From Eledone cirrhosa (Eukaryota > Mollusca > Cephalopoda > Octopoda > Eledonidae): a DNA stretch of 64,000 bases. Positions within the stretch are counted from its first letter, which is position 1. Each line of letters opens with the position of its first letter. The stretch covers positions 40,135,096-40,199,095 of the forward strand of contig OZ024758.1 of NCBI GenBank assembly GCA_964016885.1, given 5' to 3'. Below the pieces are notes generated by a model. The model was not told the DNA's origin, ran no database searches, and saw only the letters and a list, made by a program, of their open reading frames with translations. This document shows, in pieces, positions 1 to 11,700 of this stretch. The translations under genes were made by a program, and so were the position numbers.

Positions 1-330
1 GCTTAGCTTAGCTTAGCTTAGGATAGCTTAGCTTAGCTTAGCTTAGGATAGCTTAGCTTAGCTTAGCTTAGGATAGCTTAGCTTAGCTTAGCTTAGGATA
101 GCTTAGCTTAGTTTAGGATAGCTTAGCTTAGCTTAGCTTAGGATAGCTTAGGATAGCTTAGCTTAGGATAGCTTAGGTTAGCTTAGCTTAGGATAGCTTA
201 GGATAGCTTAGGTTAGGATAGCTTAGCTTAGGATAGCTTAGTATAGCTTAGCTTAGGATAGCTTAGGATAGCTTAGCTTAGGATAGCTTAGGATAGCTTA
301 GCTTAGGATAGCTTAGCTTAGGATAGCTTA

Positions 331-335
331 GGAAA
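331..335. repeat. GGAAA variant unit creating AAGCTT
   Basis: A T-to-A change in B followed by A gives the hexamer AAGCTT, absent from standard A-A or B-A junctions. In alpha copies the unit lies at 1081, 3260, 6234, 41199, 45111, 47589, 54127, 55716, 57171, 60220 and 63139. In gamma it lies at 42154, 43754, 52692 and 55951. It is useful as a second anchor for HOR mapping. Confidence 0.85.
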
Positions 336-1195
336 GCTTAGCTTAGCTTAGCTTAGGATAGCTTAGCTTAGCTTAGCTTAGGATAGCTTAGCTTAGCTTA
401 GCTTAGGATAGCTTAGGATAGCTTAGGATAGCTTAGCTTAGGATAGCTTAGCTTAGGAGAGCTTAGCTTAGGATAGCTTAGGATAGCTTAGCTTAGGATA
501 GCTTAGGATAGCTTAGCTTAGGATAGCTTAGCTTAGGATAGCTTAGGATAGCTTAGCTTAGCTTAGCTTAGGATAGCTTAGCTTAGCTTAGCTTAGGATA
601 GCTTAGCTTAGCTTAGCTTAGGATAGCTTAGCTTAGGATAGCTTAGGATTGCTTAGCTTAGCTTAGCTTAGGATAGCTTAGCTTAGCTTAGCTTAGGATA
701 GCTTAGCTTAGCTTAGGATAGCTTAGCTTAGCTTAGCTTAGGATAGCTTAGCTTAGCTTAGCTTAGGATAGCTTAGCTTAGCTTAGCTTAGGATAGCTTA
801 GGATAGCTTAGGATAGCTTAGCTTAGCTTAGCTTAGGATAGCTTAGCTTAGCTTAGGATAGCTTAGCTTAGCTTAGCTTAGGATAGCTTAGCTTAGCTTA
901 GGATAGCTTAGCTTAGCTTAGCTTAGCTTAGGATAGCTTAGCTTAGCTTAGCTTAGGATAGCTTAGCTTAGCTTAGCTTAGGATAGCTTAGCTTAGCTTA
1001 GCTTAGCTTAGGATAGCTTAGCTTAGCTTAGCTTAGGATAGATTAGCTTAGCTTAGGATAGCTTAGCTTAGCTTAGCTTAGGAAAGCTTAGCTTAGCTTA
1101 GGATAGCTTAGCTTAGCTTAGCTTAGGAGAGCTTAGCTTAGCTTAGCTTAGGATAGCTTAGCTTAGCTTAGCTTAGGATAGCTTAGCTTAGCTTA

Positions 1196-1199
1196 GGTA
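1196..1199. repeat. GGTA four-base unit, member of phase-shift series
   Basis: This is a pentamer with one base lost, either GGATA without A or GGTTA without T. The same unit occurs at 3375, 6349, 11203, 15122, 17966, 34583, 35007, 37876, 38300, 45231, 46735, 47699, 49593, 54242, 57286, 60335 and 63254. Nine of the 18 (1196, 3375, 6349, 45231, 47699, 54242, 57286, 60335, 63254) sit at the same place in the alpha copy, about 149 to 155 bases before CCTTA-GGAGA. Each one shifts the pentamer phase by one base. Confidence 0.95.
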
Positions 1200-1349
1200 G
1201 CTTAGCTTAGCTTAGCTTAGGATAGCTTAGCTTAGCTTAGCTTAGCTTAGCTTAGGATAGCTTAGCTTAGCTTAGCTTAGGAGAGCTTAGCTTAGCTTAG
1301 CTTAGGATAGCTTAGGATAGCTTAGCTTAGGATAGCTTAGGATAGCTTA

Positions 1350-1359
1350 CCTTAGGAGA
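1350..1359. repeat. CCTTA-GGAGA double-variant HOR tag (first of a set)
   Basis: A G-to-C change in an A unit directly precedes a T-to-G change in a B unit. The same linked pair occurs at 3499, 6498, 17206, 20630, 27720, 45380, 47848, 50547, 54396, 57435, 60484, 61054 and 63403. Two independent substitutions in adjacent pentamers recurring together means common descent, so the pair is a good anchor for HOR copies. It creates the heptamer CCTTAGG, which ordinary A-B junctions lack. Confidence 0.9.
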
Positions 1360-3374
1360 GCTTAGCTTAGGATAGCTTAGCTTAGGATAGCTTAGCTTAG
1401 GATAGCTTAGGATAGCTTAGCTTAGCTTAGCTTAGGATAGCTTAGCTTAGCTTAGCTTAGGATAGCTTAGCTTAGGTTAGCTTAGCTTAGCTTAGCTTAG
1501 CTTAGGATAGCTTAGCTTAGGATAGCTTAGGATAGCTTAGGATAGCTTAGCTTAGGATAGCTTAGCTTAGGATAGCTTAGGATAGCTTAGCTTAGGATAG
1601 CTTAGGATAGCTTAGCTTAGGATAGCTTAGCTTAGGATAGCTTAGGATAGCTTAGCTTAGCTTAGCTTAGGATAGCTTAGCTTAGCTTAGCTTAGGATAG
1701 CTTAGCTTAGCTTAGGATAGCTTAGCTTAGCTTAGCTTAGGATAGCTTAGGATAGCTTAGCTTAGGATAGCTTAGGATAGCTTAGCTTAGGATAGCTTAG
1801 GATAGCTTAGGATAGCTTAGCTTAGCTTAGCTTAGGATAGCTTAGCTTAGCTTAGCTTAGGATAGCTTAGCTTAGCTTAGCTTAGGATAGCTTAGCTTAG
1901 CTTAGGATAGCTTAGCTTAGCTTAGCTTAGGATAGCTTAGCTTAGCTTAGCTTAGGACAGCTTAGCTTAGCTTAGCTTAGGATAGCTTAGCTTAGCTTAG
2001 GATAGCTTAGCTTAGCTTAGCTTAGGATAGCTTAGCTTAGCTTAGCTTAGGATAGCTTAGCTTAGGATAGCTTAGCTTAGGATAGCTTAGCTTAGGTTAG
2101 CTTAGCTTAGCTTAGCTTAGGATAGCTTAGCTTAGCTTAGCTTAGGATAGCTTAGCTTAGCTTAGCTTAGGATAGCTTAGCTTAGCTTAGGATAGCTTAG
2201 GATAGCTTAGCTTAGGATAGCTTAGCTTAGCTTAGCTTAGGATAGCTTAGCTTAGCTTAGCTTAGGATAGCTTAGCTTAGCTTAGCTTAGGATAGCTTAG
2301 CTTAGCTTAGGATAGCTTAGGATAGCTTAGCTTAGGATAGCTTAGGATAGCTTAGCTTAGGATAGCTTAGGATAGCTTAGCTTAGGATAGCTTAGGATAG
2401 CTTAGCTTAGGATAGCTTAGCTTAGGATAGCTTAGCTTAGCTTAGCTTAGGATAGCTTAGCTTAGGATAGCTTAGGATAGCTTAGCTTAGGATAGCTTAG
2501 CTTAGGATAGCTTAGGATAGCTTAGCTTAGCTTAGCTTAGGATAGCTTAGCTTAGCTTAGCTTAGGATAGCTTAGCTTAGCTTAGGATAGCTTAGATTAG
2601 CTTAGCTTAGGATAGCTTAGCTTAGCTTAGCTTAGGATAGCTTAGCTTAGCTTAGCTTAGGATAGCTTAGCTTAGGATAGCTTAGCTTAGGATAGCTTAG
2701 CTTAGGTTAGCTTAGCTTAGCTTAGCTTAGGATAGCTTAGGATAGCTTAGCTTAGGATAGCTTAGCTTAGCTTAGCTTAGGATAGCTTAGCTTAGTTTAG
2801 CTTAGGATAGCTTAGCTTAGCTTAGCTTAGGATAGCTTAGCTTAGGATAGCTTAGGATTGCTTAGCTTAGCTTAGCTTAGGATAGCTTAGCTTAGCTTAG
2901 CTTAGGATAGCTTAGCTTAGCTTAGGATAGCTTAGCTTAGCTTAGCTTAGGATAGCTTAGCTTAGCTTAGCTTAGGATAGCTTAGCTTAGCTTAGCTTAG
3001 GATAGCTTAGGATAGCTTAGGATAGCTTAGCTTTGCTTAGCTTAGGATAGCTTAGCTTAGCTTAGCTTAGGATAGCTTAGCTTAGCTTAGCTTAGGATAG
3101 CTTAGCTTAGCTTAGGATAGCTTAGCTTAGCTTAGCTTAGGATAGCTTAGCTTAGCTTAGCTTAGGATAGCTTAGCTTAGCTTAGCTTAGGATAGCTTAG
3201 CTTAGCTTAGCTTAGGATAGATTAGCTTAGCTTAGGATAGCTTAGCTTAGCTTAGCTTAGGAAAGCTTAGCTTAGCTTAGGATAGCTTAGTTTAGCTTAG
3301 CTTAGGAGAGCTTAGCTTAGCTTAGGATAGCTTAGCTTAGCTTAGCTTAGGATAGCTTAGCTTAGCTTAGCTTA

Positions 3375-6348
3375 GGTAGCTTAGCTTAGCTTAGCTTAGC
3401 TTAGGATAGCTTAGCTTAGCTTAGCTTAGGAGAGCTTAGCTTAGCTTAGCTTAGGATAGCTTAGGATAGCTTAGCTTAGGATAGCTTAGGATAGCTTACC
3501 TTAGGAGAGCTTAGCTTAGGATAGCTTAGCTTAGGATAGCTTAGGATAGCTTAGCTTAGGGTAGCTTAGCTTAGGATAGCTTAGCTTAGGATAGCTTAGG
3601 ATAGCTTAGCTTAGCTTAGCTTAGGATAGCTTAGCTTAGCTTAGCTTAGGATAGCTTAGCTTAGGTTAGCTTAGCTTAGCTTAGCTTAGCTTAGGATAGC
3701 TTAGCTTAGGATAGCTTAGGATAGCTTAGCTTAGGATAGCTTAGGATAGCTTAGCTTAGGAGAGCTTAGCTTAGGATAGCTTAGGATAGCTTAGCTTAGG
3801 ATAGCTTAGGATAGCTTAGCTTAGGATAGCTTAGCTTAGGATAGCTTAGGATAGCTTAGCTTAGCTTAGCTTAGGATAGCTTAGCTTAGCTTAGCTTAGG
3901 ATAGCTTAGCTTAGCTTAGCTTAGGATAGCTTAGGATAGCTTAGCTTAGGATAGCTTAGGATAGCTTAGCTTAGGATAGCTTAGGATAGCTTAGGATAGC
4001 TTAGCTTAGCTTAGCTTAGGATAGCTTAGCTTAGCTTAGCTTAGGATAGCTTAGCTTAGCTTAGCTTAGGATAGCTTAGCTTAGCTTAGGATAGCTTAGC
4101 TTAGCTTAGCTTAGGATAGCTTAGCTTAGCTTAGCTTAGGACAGCTTAGCTTATCTTAGCTTAGGATAGCTTAGCTTAGCTTAGGATAGCTTAGCTTAGC
4201 TTAGCTTAGGATAGCTTAGCTTAGCTTAGCTTAGGATAGCTTAGCTTAGGATAGCTTAGCTTAGGATAGCTTAGCTTAGGTTAGCTTAGCTTAGCTTAGC
4301 TTAGGATAGCTTAGGATAGCTTAGCTTAGGATAGCTTAGCTTAGCTTAGCTTAGGATAGCTTAGCTTAGCTTAGCTTAGGATAGCTTAGCTTAGCTTAGC
4401 TTAGGATAGCTTAGCTTAGCTTAGCTTAGGATAGCTTAGCTTAGGATAGCTTAGGATAGCTTAGCTTAGCTTAGCTTAGGATAGCTTAGCTTAGCTTAGC
4501 TTAGGATAGCTTAGCTTAGCTTAGGATAGCTTAGCTTAGCTTAGCTTAGGATAGCTTAGCTTAGCTTAGCTTAGGATAGCTTAGCTTAGCTTAGCTTAGG
4601 ATAGCTTAGGATAGCTTAGGATAGCTTAGCTTAGCTTAGCTTAGGATAGCTTAGCTTAGCTTAGCTTAGGATAGCTTAGCTTAGCTTAGCTTAGGATAGC
4701 TTAGCTTAGCTTAGGATAGCTTAGCTTAGCTTAGCTTAGGATAGCTTAGCTTAGCTTAGCTTAGGATAGCTTAGCTTAGCTTAGCTTAGGATAGCTTAGC
4801 TTAGCTTAGGATAGCTTAGCTTAGCTTAGCTTAGGATAGCTTAGCTTAGGATAGCTTAGGATAGCTTAGCTTAGGATAGCTTAGCTTAGGATAGCTTAGG
4901 ATAGCTTAGCTTAGCTTAGCTTAGGATAGCTTAGCTTAGCTTAGCTTAGGATAGCTTAGCTTAGCTTAGGATAGCTTAGCTTAGCTTAGCTTAGGATAGC
5001 TTAGCTTAGCTTAGCTTAGGATAGCTTAGGATAGCTTAGCTTAGCTTAGCTTAGGATAGCTTAGCTTAGCTTAGCTTAGGATAGCTTAGCTTAGCTTAGC
5101 TTAGGATAGCTTAGCTTAGGATAGCTTAGCTTAGGATAGCTTAGCTTAGGTTAGCTTAGCTTAGCTTAGCTTAGGATAGCTTAGGATAGCTTAGCTTAGG
5201 ATAGCTTAGCTTAGCTTAGCTTAGGATAGCTTAGCTTAGCTTAGCTTAGGATAGCTTAGCTTAGGATAGCTTAGGATTGCTTAGCTTAGCTTAGCTTAGG
5301 ATAGCTTAGCTTAGCTTAGCTTAGGATAGCTTAGCTTAGCTTAGGATAGCTTAGCTTAGCTTAGCTTAGGATAGCTTAGCTTAGCTTAGCTTAGGATAGC
5401 TTAGCTTAGCTTAGCTTAGGATAGCTTAGGATAGCTTAGGATAGCTTAGCTTAGCTTAGCTTAGGATAGCTTAGCTTAGGATAGCTTAGGATAGCTTAGC
5501 TTAGCTTAGCTTAGGATAGCTTAGCTTAGCTTAGCTTAGGATAGCTTAGCTTAGCTTAGGATAGCTTAGCTTAGCTTAGCTTAGGATAGCTTAGCTTAGC
5601 TTAGCTTAGGATAGCTTAGCTTAGCTTAGCTTAGGATAGCTTAGCTTAGGATAGCTTAGCTTAGGATAGCTTAGCTTAGGTTAGCTTAGCTTAGCTTAGC
5701 TTAGGATAGCTTAGGATAGCTTAGCTTAGGATAGCTTAGCTTAGCTTAGCTTAGGATAGCTTAGCTTAGTTTAGCTTAGGATAGCTTAGCTTAGCTTAGC
5801 TTAGGATAGCTTAGCTTAGGATAGCTTAGGATTGCTTAGCTTAGCTTAGCTTAGGATAGCTTAGCTTAGCTTAGCTTAGGATAGCTTAGCTTAGCTTAGG
5901 ATAGCTTAGCTTAGCTTAGCTTAGGATAGCTTAGCTTAGCTTAGCTTAGGATAGCTTAGCTTAGCTTAGCTTAGGATAGCTTAGGATAGCTTAGGATAGC
6001 TTAGCTTTGCTTAGCTTAGGATAGCTTAGCTTAGCTTAGCTTAGGATAGCTTAGCTTAGCTTAGCTTAGGATAGCTTAGCTTAGCTTAGGATAGCTTAGC
6101 TTAGCTTAGCTTAGGATAGCTTAGCTTAGCTTAGCTTAGGATAGCTTAGCTTAGCTTAGCTAAGGATAGCTTAGCTTAGCTTAGCTTAGGATAGATTAGC
6201 TTAGCTTAGGATAGCTTAGCTTAGCTTAGCTTAGGAAAGCTTAGCTTAGCTTAGGATAGCTTAGTTTAGCTTAGCTTAGGAGAGCTTAGCTTAGCTTAGG
6301 ATAGCTTAGCTTAGCTTAGCTTAGGATAGCTTAGCTTAGCTTAGCTTA
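3375..6348. repeat. Alpha HOR copy, long form (2,974 bases)
   Basis: This copy runs from GGTA at 3375 to the base before GGTA at 6349. It holds CCTTA-GGAGA at 3499, GGACA at 4139, two GGATT units at 5274 and 5829 (555 apart), GATTA 6194 and GGAAA 6234. The paired GGATT blocks mark an internal duplication of about 555 bases that is absent from the preceding copy. Confidence 0.8.
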
Positions 6349-8755
6349 GGTAGCTTAGCTTAGCTTAGCTTAGGATAGCTTAGCTTAGCTTAGCTTAGCT
6401 TAGGATAGCTTAGCTTAGCTTAGCTTAGGAGAGCTTAGCTTAGCTTAGCTTAGGATAGCTTAGGATAGCTTAGCTTAGGATAGCTTAGGATAGCTTACCT
6501 TAGGAGAGCTTAGCTTAGGATAGCTTAGCTTAGGATAGCTTAGGATAGCTTAGCTTAGGATAGCTTAGCTTAGGATAGCTTAGCTTAGGATAGCTTAGGA
6601 TAGCTTAGCTTAGCTTAGCTTAGGATAGCTTAGCTTAGCTTAGCTTAGGATAGCTTAGCTTAGGTTAGCTTAGCTTAGCTTAGCTTAGCTTAGGATAGCT
6701 TAGCTTAGGATAGCTTAGGATAGCTTAGCTTAGGATAGCTTAGGATAGCTTAGCTTAGGAGAGCTTAGCTTAGGATAGCTTAGGATAGCTTAGCTTAGGA
6801 TAGCTTAGGATAGCTTAGCTTAGGATAGCTTAGCTTAGGATAGCTTAGGATAGCTTAGCTTAGCTTAGCTTAGGATAGCTTAGCTTAGCTTAGCTTAGGA
6901 TAGCTTAGCTTAGCTTAGCTTAGGATAGCTTAGCTTAGCTTAGCTTAGGATAGCTTAGGATAGCTTAGCTTAGGATAGCTTAGGATAGCTTAGCTTAGGA
7001 TAGCTTAGGATAGCTTAGGATAGCTTAGCTTAGCTTAGCTTAGGATAGCTTAGCTTAGCTTAGCTTAGGATAGCTTAGCTTAGCTTAGCTTAGGATAGCT
7101 TAGCTTAGCTTAGGATAGCTTAGCTTAGCTTAGCTTAGGATAGCTTAGCTTAGCTTAGCTTAGGACAGCTTAGCTTAGCTTAGCTTAGGATAGCTTAGCT
7201 TAGCTTAGGATAGCTTAGCTTAGGATAGCTTAGCTTAGGATAGCTTAGCTTAGGTTAGCTTAGCTTAGCTTAGCTTAGGATAGCTTAGGATAGCTTAGCT
7301 TAGGATAGCTTAGCTTAGCTTAGCTTAGGATAGCTTAGCTTAGCTTAGCTTAGGATAGCTTAGCTTAGCTTAGCTTAGGATAGCTTAGCTTAGCTTAGCT
7401 TAGGATAGCTTAGCTTAGGATAGCTTAGGATAGCTTAGCTTAGCTTAGCTTAGGATAGCTTAGCTTAGCTTAGCTTAGGATAGCTTAGCTTAGCTTAGCT
7501 TAGGATAGCTTAGCTTAGCTTAGGATAGCTTAGCTTAGCTTAGCTTAGGATAGCTTAGCTTAGCTTAGCTTAGGATAGCTTAGCTTAGCTTAGCTTAGGA
7601 TAGCTTAGGATAGCTTAGGATAGCTTAGCTTAGCTTAGCTTAGGATAGCTTAGCTTAGCTTAGCTTAGGATAGCTTAGCTTAGCTTAGCTTAGGATAGCT
7701 TAGCTTAGCTTAGCTTAGGATAGCTTAGCTTAGGATAGCTTAGGATAGCTTAGCTTAGCTTAGCTTAGGATAGCTTAGCTTAGCTTAGCTTAGGATAGCT
7801 TAGCTTAGCTTAGGATAGCTTAGCTTAGCTTAGCTTAGGATAGCTTAGCTTAGCTTAGCTTAGGATAGCTTAGCTTAGCTTAGCTTAGGATAGCTTAGGA
7901 TAGCTTAGGATAGCTTAGCTTAGCTTAGCTTAGGATAGCTTAGCTTAGCTTAGCTTAGGATAGCTTAGCTTAGCTTAGCTTAGGATAGCTTAGCTTAGCT
8001 TAGGATAGCTTAGCTTAGCTTAGCTTAGGATAGCTTAGCTTAGCTTAGCTTAGGATAGCTTAGCTTAGCTTAGCTTAGGATAGCTTAGCTTAGCTTAGGA
8101 TAGCTTAGCTTAGCTTAGCTTAGGATAGCTTAGCTTAGGATAGCTTAGGATAGCTTAGCTTAGGATAGCTTAGCTTAGGATAGCTTAGGATAGCTTAGCT
8201 TAGCTTAGCTTAGGATAGCTTAGCTTAGCTTAGCTTAGGATAGCTTAGCTTAGCTTAGGATAGCTTAGCTTAGCTTAGCTTAGGATAGCTTAGCTTAGCT
8301 TAGCTTAGGATAGCTTAGGATAGCTTAGCTTAGCTTAGCTTAGGATAGCTTAGCTTAGCTTAGCTTAGGATAGCTTAGCTTAGCTTAGCTTAGGATAGCT
8401 TAGCTTAGGATAGCTTAGCTTAGGATAGCTTAGCTTAGGTTAGCTTAGCTTAGCTTAGCTTAGGATAGCTTAGGATAGCTTAGCTTAGGATAGCTTAGCT
8501 TAGCTTAGCTTAGGATAGCTTAGCTTAGCTTAGCTTAGGATAGCTTAGCTTAGGATAGCTTAGGATTGCTTAGCTTAGCTTAGCTTAGGATAGCTTAGCT
8601 TAGCTTAGCTTAGGATAGCTTAGCTTAGCTTAGGATAGCTTAGCTTAGCTTAGCTTAGGATAGCTTAGCTTAGCTTAGCTTAGGATAGCTTAGCTTAGCT
8701 TAGCTTAGGATAGCTTAGCTTAGCTTAGCTTAGGATAGCTTAGCTTAGCTTAGCT

Positions 8756-11700
8756 TAGGATAGCTTAGCTTAGCTTAGCTTAGTATAGCTTAGCTTAGCT
8801 TGGCTTAGGATAGCCTAGCTTAGCTTAGCTTAGGATGGCTTAGCTTAGCTTAGCTTAGGATAGCTTAGCTTAGCTTAGCTTAGCTTAGTTTAGGATAGCT
8901 TAGCTTAGCTTAGCTTAGGATAGCTTAGGATAGCTTAGCTTAGGATAGCTTAGGATAGCTTAACTTAGGATAGCTTAGGATAGCTTAGCTTAGGATAGCT
9001 TAGCTTAGGATAGCTTAGCTTAGGATAGCTTATGATAGCTTAGCATAGGATAGCTTAGGATAGCTTAGGAAAGCTTAGCTTAGCTTAGCTTAGGATAGCT
9101 TAGCTTAGCTTAGGATAGCTTAGCTTAGCTTAGCTTAGCTTAGCTTAGGATAGCTTAGCTTAGCTTAGCTTAGGATAGCTTAGGATAGCTTAGCTTAGGA
9201 TAACTTAGGATAGCTTAGCTTAGGATAGCTTAGGATAGCTTAGCTTAGGATAGCTTAGCTTAGCTTAGCTTAGGATAGCTTAGCTTAGCTTAGCTTAGGA
9301 TAGCTTAGCTTAGCTTAGCTTAGCTTAGGATAGCTTAGCTTAGCTTAGCTTAGGATAGCTTAGGATAGCTTAGCTTAGGATAGCTTAGCTTAGCTTAGCT
9401 TAGGATAGCTTAGCTTAGCTTAGCTTAGGATAGCTTAGCTTAGCTTAGCTTAGGATAGCTTAGCTTAGCTTAGCTTAGGATAGCTTAGCTTAGCTTAGGA
9501 TAGCTTAGCTTAGCTTAGCTTAGGATAGCTTAGCTTAGCTTAGGATAGCTTAGCTTAGCTTAGCTTAGGATAGCTTAGCTTAGCTTAGCTTAGGATAGCT
9601 TAGCTTAGCTTAGGATAGCTTAGCTTAGCTTAGCTTAGGATAGCTTAGCTTAGCTTAGCTTAGGATAGCTTAGCTTAGCTTAGCTTAGGATAGCTTAGCT
9701 TAGCTTAGCTTAGGATAGCTTAGCTTAGCTTAGGATAGCTTAGCTTAGCTTAGCTTAGGATAGCTTAGCTTAGCTTAGCTTAGGATAGCTTAGCTTAGCT
9801 TAGCTTAGGATAGCTTAGCTTAGCTTAGCTTAGGATAGCTTAGCTTAGCTTAGCTTAGGATTACTTAGCTTAGCTTAGCTTAGCTTAGGATAGCTTAGCT
9901 TAGGATAGCTTAGCTTAGCTTAGGATAGCTTAGCTTAGCTTAGGATAGCTTAGCTTAGCTTAGCTTAGCTTAGGATAGCTTAGCTTAGCTTAGGATAGCT
10001 TAACTTAGCTTAGCTTAGCTTAGGATAGCTTAGCTTAGCTTAGCTTAGCTTAGGACAGCTTAGCTTAGCTTAGCTTAGGATAGCTTAGCTTAGCTTAGCT
10101 TAGGATAGCTTAGCTTAGCTTAGCTTAGGATAGCTTAGCTTAGCTTAGCTTAGGATAGCTTAGCTTAGCTTAGCTTAGGATAGCTTAGGATAGCTTAGCT
10201 TAGGATAGCTTAGGATAGCTTAGCTTAGGAGAGCTTAGCTTAGGATAGCTTAGCTTAGCTTAGCTTAGGATAGCTTAGCTTGGGATAGCTTAGGATAGCT
10301 TAGCTTAGGAAAGCTTAGCTTAGGATAGCTTAGCTTAGGATAGCTTAGCTTAGCTTAGCTTAGGATAGCTTAGCTTAGCTTAGCTTAGGATAGCTTAGCT
10401 TAGCTTAGGATAGCTTAGCTTAGCTTAGCTTAGGATAGCTTAGCTTAGCTTAGCTTAGGATAGCTTAGCTTAGCTTAGCTTAGGATAGCTTAGCTTAGCT
10501 TAGCTTAGGATAGCTTAGCTTAGCTTAGGATAGCTTAGCTTAGGATAGCTTAGCTTAGGATAGCTTAGCTTAGGATAGCTTAGCTTAGGATAGCTTAGGA
10601 TAGCTTAGCTTAGGATAGCTTAGGATAGCTTAGCTTAGGATAGCTTAGCTTAGCTTAGCTTAGGATATCTTAGCTTAGCTTAGGATAGCTTAGCTTAGCT
10701 TAGCTTAGGATAGCTTAGCTTAGGATAGCTTAGGATAGCTTAGCTTAGCTTAGCTTAGGATAGCTTAGCATAGCTTAGGTTAGCTTAGCTTAGCTTAGGA
10801 TAGCTTAGCTTAGCTTAGGATAGCTTAGCTTAGCTTAGCTTAGGATAGCTTAGCTTAGCTTAGCTTAGGATAGCTTAGCTTAGCTTAGCTTAGGATAGCT
10901 TAGGATAGCTTAGCTTAGGATAGCTTAGCTTAGGATAGCTTAGGATAGCTTAGCTTAGCTTAGGATAGCTTAGCTTAGCTTAGCTTAGGATAGCTTAGCT
11001 TAGCTTAGGATAGCTTAGCTTAGGATAGCTTAGGATAGCTTAGGATAGCTTAGCTTAGGATAGCTTAGCTTAGGATAGCTTAGGATAGCTTAGCTTAGGA
11101 TAGCTTAGGATAGCTTAGCTTAGGATAGCTTAGCTTAGGATAGCTTAGCTTAGCTTAGCTTAGGAGAGCTTAGCTTAGGATAGCTTAGGATAGCTTAGCT
11201 TAGGTAGCTTAGCTTAGGATAGCTTAGGATAGCTTAGCTTAGCTTAGCTTAGGATAGCTTTGCTTAGCTTAGCTTAGGATAGCTTAGCTTAGCTTAGGAT
11301 AGCTTAGCTTAGCTTACCTTAGGATAGCTTAGCTTAGCTTAGCTTAGGATAGCTTAGCTTAGCTTAGCTGAGGATAGCTTAGCTTAGCTTAGGATAGCTT
11401 AGCTTAGCTTAGCTTAGGATAGCTTAGCTTAGCTTAGCTTAGGATTACTTAGCTTAGCTTAGTTTAGCTTAGGATAGCTTAGCTTAGGATAGCTTAGCTT
11501 AGCTTAGCTTAGGATAGCTTAGCTTAGCTTAGCTTAGCTTAGGATAGCTAAGCTTAGCTTAGGATAGCTTAGCTTAGCTTAGCTTAGGATAGCTTAGCTT
11601 AGCTTAGCTTAGCTTAGGACAGCTTAGCTTAGCTTAGCTTAGGATAGCTTAGCTTAGCTTAGCTTAGGATAGCTTAGCTTAGCTTAGCTTAGTATAGCTT

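Larger units (their letters stand above)
1196..3374. repeat. Alpha HOR copy, short form (2,179 bases)
   Basis: This copy is delimited by successive GGTA four-base units at 1196 and 3375. Order inside: CCTTA-GGAGA 1350, GGTTA 1475, GGACA 1955, GGTTA 2095, GATTA 2595, GGTTA 2705, GTTTA 2795, GGATT 2855, GCTTT 3030, GATTA 3220, GGAAA 3260, GTTTA 3290, GGAGA 3305. It carries only one GGATT, where longer copies carry two about 555 bases apart, which accounts for most of its shortness. Confidence 0.8.
1..8755. repeat. Alpha higher-order repeat domain, first block
   Basis: Ordered variant pentamers recur here. The GATTA, GGAAA, GGAGA, GGTA, CCTTA-GGAGA series occurs with GATTA at 1041, 3220 and 6194, GGTA at 1196, 3375 and 6349, and CCTTA at 1350, 3499 and 6498. 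Spacings are about 2,150 to 2,180 and then 2,974 to 2,999 bases. GGACA lies at 1955, 4139 and 7163. GGATT lies at 646, 2855, 5274, 5829 and 8563. The first full copy is about 0.8 kb shorter than the second, so copies differ by internal loss or gain of blocks. The family ends between about 8.6 and 8.78 kb: the GATTA expected 365 bases after GGATT at 8563 is missing, and beta-type variants begin instead. Confidence 0.85.

Noticed and set aside
8783..8787. TATA-like element (GTATA in TAGTATAGC)
   Set aside because: It is one of several point variants of B (also near 245, 41669 and 43319), in ordinary repeat context with no coding sequence nearby.
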